Shown: one piece after another, positions 42,382 through 45,400 of the stretch
Numbering within the stretch: the stretch's first letter is position 1
How the letters are laid out: each line of letters starts with the position of its first letter
Assembly (NCBI GenBank): GCA_002702705.1
Contig: PABH01000060.1
Location: forward strand, 1 to 45,400
Direction: 5' to 3'
Source of the DNA: Anaerolineaceae bacterium
GTDB taxonomy: Bacteria; Chloroflexota; Anaerolineae; Anaerolineales; Anaerolineaceae
Length of the DNA stretch: 45,400 nucleotides
The notes under the pieces: generated by a model
What the model was told of the DNA's origin: nothing
Databases searched by the model: none
Seen by the model: the letters and a program-made list of their open reading frames with translations, nothing else
Position numbers and translations under genes: made by a program

Positions 42382-43224
42382 ATGAAACCAATTTTAGTAT
42401 TCCAAACGGATTTTACCTATAAAGAAGGCGCGGTATGCGCTATGTATGGTGTTGTCAAAAGTGTAGATCGTGAACTGGAGATCATTGACGGTACCCATGA
42501 AATTCCCCAATACGATACCTGGAGTGCTTCTTACCGTTTATACCAATCGATGAAATTCTGGCCGGAAGGCACCATTTTTGTTTCCGTGGTAGACCCCGGG
42601 GTGGGTACCCCGCGTAAGGCCAGTGTAGCCAAAACCGCAGATGGATATTATGTGGTCACGCCGGATAACGGCAGCCTGACCCATCTCCACCAGTGGGTGG
42701 GTATTACGGAAATCCGGGAAATTGATGAGCGCATTAACCGCCTGAAGGGCAAAAACACGGAAGGGGTCAGCGTTTTTCACGGGCGGGATTTGTTTTCCTA
42801 CTGTGCCGCCCGTTTAGCCAGCGGCATCATCACGTATGAACAGGTAGGTCCGGCCTACCCGTTGGATGAGATTGTTTTGTTCCCGCTGGCTGAGCCCGTG
42901 ATGGAAGATGGCAAGGTGAAGGGTGTTTTTGAAATTGGTGACCCCAATTTTGGCAACCTGTGGACCAATATCCCGTTGGCTATGTTTTTTGAAGCCGGGT
43001 TTAATTACGGTGATTACCTGAACCTGACCGTGCGGCATGAAGGGAAAGTTGTGTTTAAAGAAAAATTACTTTTCCAAAAATCGTTTGGTTTTGCCAAAAA
43101 AGGCGAAGCGATGATTTACAACAACGAATTGATGCGGGTTTCCCTGGCAGTGAACCAGGGCAGTTTTAGTAAAACCTATCACCTCGATTTTGGCCCGGAT
43201 TGGGAAGTGGAATTCGAGAAGTAG
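42382..43224 (+). CDS. SAM hydroxide adenosyltransferase-family (DUF62) protein
   Basis: This 280-residue protein belongs to the fluorinase/chlorinase-like DUF62 family. QTDFTYKEG at the N terminus, SVVDPGVGTPR, VTPDNGSLTH and GRDLFSYCAA match its conserved loops. Most bacterial members hydrolyse S-adenosylmethionine to adenosine and methionine. AAAGGAGG precedes the ATG 12 bases after EcfT, so the gene is in the ECF operon; this suggests the importer handles an adenosyl or nucleoside compound. That link is inference. Confidence 0.88.
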   Translation: MKPILVFQTDFTYKEGAVCAMYGVVKSVDRELEIIDGTHEIPQYDTWSASYRLYQSMKFWPEGTIFVSVVDPGVGTPRKASVAKTADGYYVVTPDNGSLTHLHQWVGITEIREIDERINRLKGKNTEGVSVFHGRDLFSYCAARLASGIITYEQVGPAYPLDEIVLFPLAEPVMEDGKVKGVFEIGDPNFGNLWTNIPLAMFFEAGFNYGDYLNLTVRHEGKVVFKEKLLFQKSFGFAKKGEAMIYNNELMRVSLAVNQGSFSKTYHLDFGPDWEVEFEK

Positions 43225-43259
43225 ATAAAAAAATTTTGATCACCAGGCTGATCATAACG

Positions 43260-43318
43260 CCTCCCGTTGGTGAAATTGGAATTTACTCTGTGTAAAACCA
43301 GCCCAACGGGAGGTTTTT
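43260..43318 (+). terminator. Hairpin after the ECF operon, type-A repeat copy
   Basis: CCTCCCGTTGG (43260-43270) and CCAACGGGAGG (43303-43313) pair perfectly, followed by five Ts. It lies 36 bases after the operon stop and repeats, with its loop, at 43427 and in related form at 18429. Confidence 0.75.
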
Positions 43319-43325
43319 AAATCTA

Positions 43326-43380
43326 CCTCCGGGAGGGTTGCGTATTGATTGGTGTATGGTCACATCACCTCCCGGAGGGT
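43326..43380. repeat. Type-B hairpin repeat, copy 1
   Basis: CCTCCGGGAGGG at the left and CCTCCCGGAGGG at the right flank GGTGTATGGTCACATCA-like sequence. The right side (CACATCACCTCCCGGAGGGT) recurs exactly at 43640-43657 in the second copy. Confidence 0.7.
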
Positions 43381-43426
43381 ACTTGGGCGGATGTTGAATG
43401 ATTGGATCAGCAAGCGGATTATGGTG

Positions 43427-43480
43427 CCTCCCGTTGGTGAAATTGGAGATTACTTTGTGTAAAACCAGCCCAACGGGAGG
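43427..43480. repeat. Type-A hairpin repeat, copy 2
   Basis: CCTCCCGTTGG and CCAACGGGAGG form the same 11-bp stem as at 43260, and the loop (TGTGTAAAACCAGC) is shared. No strong U-run follows here. Confidence 0.75.
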
Positions 43481-43485
43481 GTTGT

Positions 43486-43568
43486 TCGCACACAGAAGAT
43501 CAGAAATACAGAGAAGAGAGAAAAAAACTGAAATTATTTTTTCTGTGTTTCCGTACCTCCGTGTGCGA
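43486..43568. repeat. ACACAG-type element with TCGCACAC inverted ends
   Basis: TCGCACAC opens and GTGTGCGA closes an 83-base segment full of ACAGA strings (ACACAGAAGATCAGAAATAC on one side, CTGTGTTTCCG on the other). It lies between a type-A and a type-B repeat. More ACACAG strings follow near 43703-43735. Confidence 0.55.
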
Positions 43569-43602
43569 TTTCCAAGTGGAAAGTATTAAAGTAGTAAATC
43601 TT

Positions 43603-43659
43603 CCTCCGGGAGGGTTGCTTGCTGCTTGGGTGAATGGCCACATCACCTCCCGGAGGGTA
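43603..43659. repeat. Type-B hairpin repeat, copy 2
   Basis: CCTCCGGGAGGGTTGC and CACCTCCCGGAGGGTACTT repeat the outer segments of the 43326 copy; the loop differs mainly near its left side. The gap 43225-44041 contains only these repeats and the IS110 left flank. Confidence 0.7.
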
Positions 43660-43869
43660 CTTTCTGATAACAAATCAGACCAGATGCATTGCCCAAAAAA
43701 ACATACAGAAACACAGATTCACAGAGTTACAGAAAAACAACCCAAAAATATTAATAAATAACCTGAATTTTGGATAACGATCCAATTTATTGAATTGTCA
43801 TTGCGAGTAACATTACGTTAGGGATACCCTAACCTATATAAGTAAAGAAACAGGGAAGAATTTGCTAAA

Positions 43870-44041
43870 ATGGAATTATTCCGGACAAAAAAAGCCGGGA
43901 CGGCATTGGTGTTAAAATACCCGATCGCGAGTATGGTTTTGATTATCCGTGGTATTTTCAGTGGTGGCATAGACCCCGTTTAGTAGCGTGCATATCAAAA
44001 GATAATCAGGTCCGGATATTTGATGAGATGAGGAAAAGCAA
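43870..44041 (+). ncRNA. Candidate IS110 bridge RNA / left end region
   Basis: The 170 bases before the transposase contain no gene but several potential stems. TGATTATC (43940-43947) pairs perfectly with GATAATCA (44001-44008), enclosing a large loop, and GCCG/CGGC pairs at about 43892. IS110-group elements encode a structured bridge RNA in exactly this place between left end and transposase. The element boundary, loops and target cannot be set from one copy. Confidence 0.4.
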
Positions 44042-45397
44042 ATGTCAAAAAAGGTTATCGAATTGGATGCATTAGAACAAATCAATCTTGATGCAGCAGG
44101 GATTGATATCGGCGCAGAAAGTATATACGTAGCTGTACCACCTGGAAGAGATACAGAAAGTGTAAAAGAATTTCCAACCTTTACAGCGGATCTACAACGA
44201 ACAGCAGAGTGGTTGAAAAAATGTAAGATAAGCACGGTAGCAATGGAATCAACAGGTGTATTGTGGGTGCCGATTTATGAAATATTAGAGCACCATGGTT
44301 TTGAAGTTTTTTTAGTCAATACTTATCACCTTAAAAATGTACAAGGAAGAAAAACGGATGTATTGGATTGTCAATGGATACAACAATTACACACCTATGG
44401 ATTGTTAAAAGCCTCATTCCGCCCTCCAGAAGAAATTGTGGAAATTCGGGGTTACGTCAGACATAGAGACACGCTGGTCAAGTACCGCTCAGCACATATT
44501 CAACATATGCAAAAAGCGCTAAACCTGATGAATCTAAAATTAGTTAATGTTTTGAGTGATATCACGGGGGTAACTGGAATGAAAATCATTCGGGCGATCA
44601 TTGATGGGGAAAGAGATCCCTACGTGTTAGCAAACTTCCGAAATAAACTATGTAAGAAGGATGAAGAAGAAATCGCTAAATCATTAGAAGGGTATTATCG
44701 CCCGGAACAGGTTTTTGTTCTTAAACAAAGTGTTGAACAGTATGATTTTTATGAAAAACAAATTCAAGAAGTCGATCAACAGTTAGAAAGCCTTTATAAA
44801 AAATATGACCCTCCAGATGAGGATAATTACAAAAACAGAAAAAAACATAAGCCCAGAAAAAACCAAGCTCATTTTGATTTAGGTGATTCTCTATATCGTA
44901 TGGCTGGTGTAGACCTAACAAAAATTGATGGGGTTGATGCGCTAATAGCCCAAAAAGTGCTAAGTGAAATTGGAACAGATATGTCTAAATGGCCAACTGT
45001 AAAACATTTTACTTCTTGGCTAAAACTATGTCCTAACAACAAAGTTACTGGTGGAAAAGTTATCCAAACTGGTACACAAAAAACAAAAAACAGAGCAACC
45101 ACTGCACTTAGAATAGCGGCTTTTAGTTTGTCACATAATAACAAAAGTGCATTGGGATCCTTCTATCGCAGGATAAAAGCACGTAATGGGCCTAGCGAAG
45201 CTATCACTGCAACTGCTCATAAAATCGCAAAAATTATTTATTTTATGCTTCGTGATAAAACAGATTATTATGATTTAGGCGAAAACTATTACCAAGAAAA
45301 ATTCAGAGAAATTCTCATTAAAAAACTTCATAAGCAAGCTGCTAATTTTGGCTATTATTTGGAGCCTTATAATATGGCTATACCTCTAGTTTCTTAG
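44042..45397 (+). mobile_element. IS110-family transposase (complete gene)
   Basis: This 451-residue recombinase has the N-terminal DEDD (RuvC-like) domain: D22 in GIDIGAE, E69 in AMESTG, and D106 and D109 in GRKTDVLDC. It has the C-terminal Transposase_20 domain with the putative catalytic serine at about 325 in FTSWLKLCPNNKVTGGK. A Lys-rich linker (about 258-278) is longer than in some members. GATGAGG lies before the ATG. The right end of the element lies beyond the window; IS110 elements lack clear terminal inverted repeats. The reading frame is intact, so it may be active. Confidence 0.93.
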
Positions 45398-45400
45398 TAG

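Noticed and set aside
43260-43659. CRISPR array
   Set aside because: The repeats are two unrelated hairpin types in alternating order, spacers are irregular, and no cas gene is near.

Overview
The window looks like a chromosomal segment from a Chloroflexota bacterium, probably class Anaerolineae. This rests on gene content: secreted right-handed beta-helix and fasciclin proteins, C-terminal or N-terminal 'YLP(F/V/L)I' tags, and a complete Nuo operon. It is inference; no 16S rRNA or marker gene is present to confirm it.

Layout. 1-0.6 kb: a decayed surface-repeat gene. 0.8-3.7 kb: a multi-pass membrane protein and a membrane-anchored endonuclease/exonuclease/phosphatase-family protein. 4.0-18.4 kb: a complete 14-gene respiratory complex I operon in the order nuoA to nuoN, with a good sigma-70 promoter in front and a hairpin terminator behind. 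19-20.8 kb: a four-FAS1-domain lipoprotein on the minus strand. 21-31 kb: two paralogous giant secreted beta-helix proteins. 31-32.2 kb: a secreted sortase-like protein on the minus strand. 32.6-35.4 kb: tRNA-Arg(TCG) with a damaged second copy of its 3' half, an XRE regulator and a secreted fibronectin/delta-60-repeat protein. 35.9-37.8 kb: a YtrA-type GntR/ABC-2 transporter operon. 38.4-43.2 kb: a DNA glycosylase, then an ECF transporter (S component, fused double ATPase, EcfT) followed by a SAM hydroxide adenosyltransferase-family gene. 43.2-45.4 kb: a nested array of hairpin repeats and an IS110-family transposase with a candidate 5' bridge RNA.

The most striking part is 21.0-32.3 kb. Each giant beta-helix gene has a consensus-like promoter, then a class II cyclic-di-GMP riboswitch whose ligand-binding 3' strand doubles as the 5' arm of an intrinsic terminator. 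This is an ON-switch layout. On the opposite strand, the convergent sortase-like gene is preceded by two tandem class I cyclic-di-GMP riboswitches separated by an intrinsic terminator. Four riboswitches of two unrelated classes therefore serve two surface proteins and one possible surface-processing enzyme within about 11 kb. No cyclic-di-GMP synthase or hydrolase is encoded in the window. The beta-helix proteins lack classical LPXTG anchors. They end instead in a short tag (YLPFIVR or YLPVIMR), and related strings lie just behind the signal peptides of the sortase-like and delta-60 proteins.

The working model is a c-di-GMP-controlled adhesion or matrix module, in which high second messenger allows read-through into the adhesins and perhaps into the sortase. 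The riboswitch calls rest on conserved core sequence, pairing and compensatory changes seen by eye. Function, polarity and the tag hypothesis are inferred.
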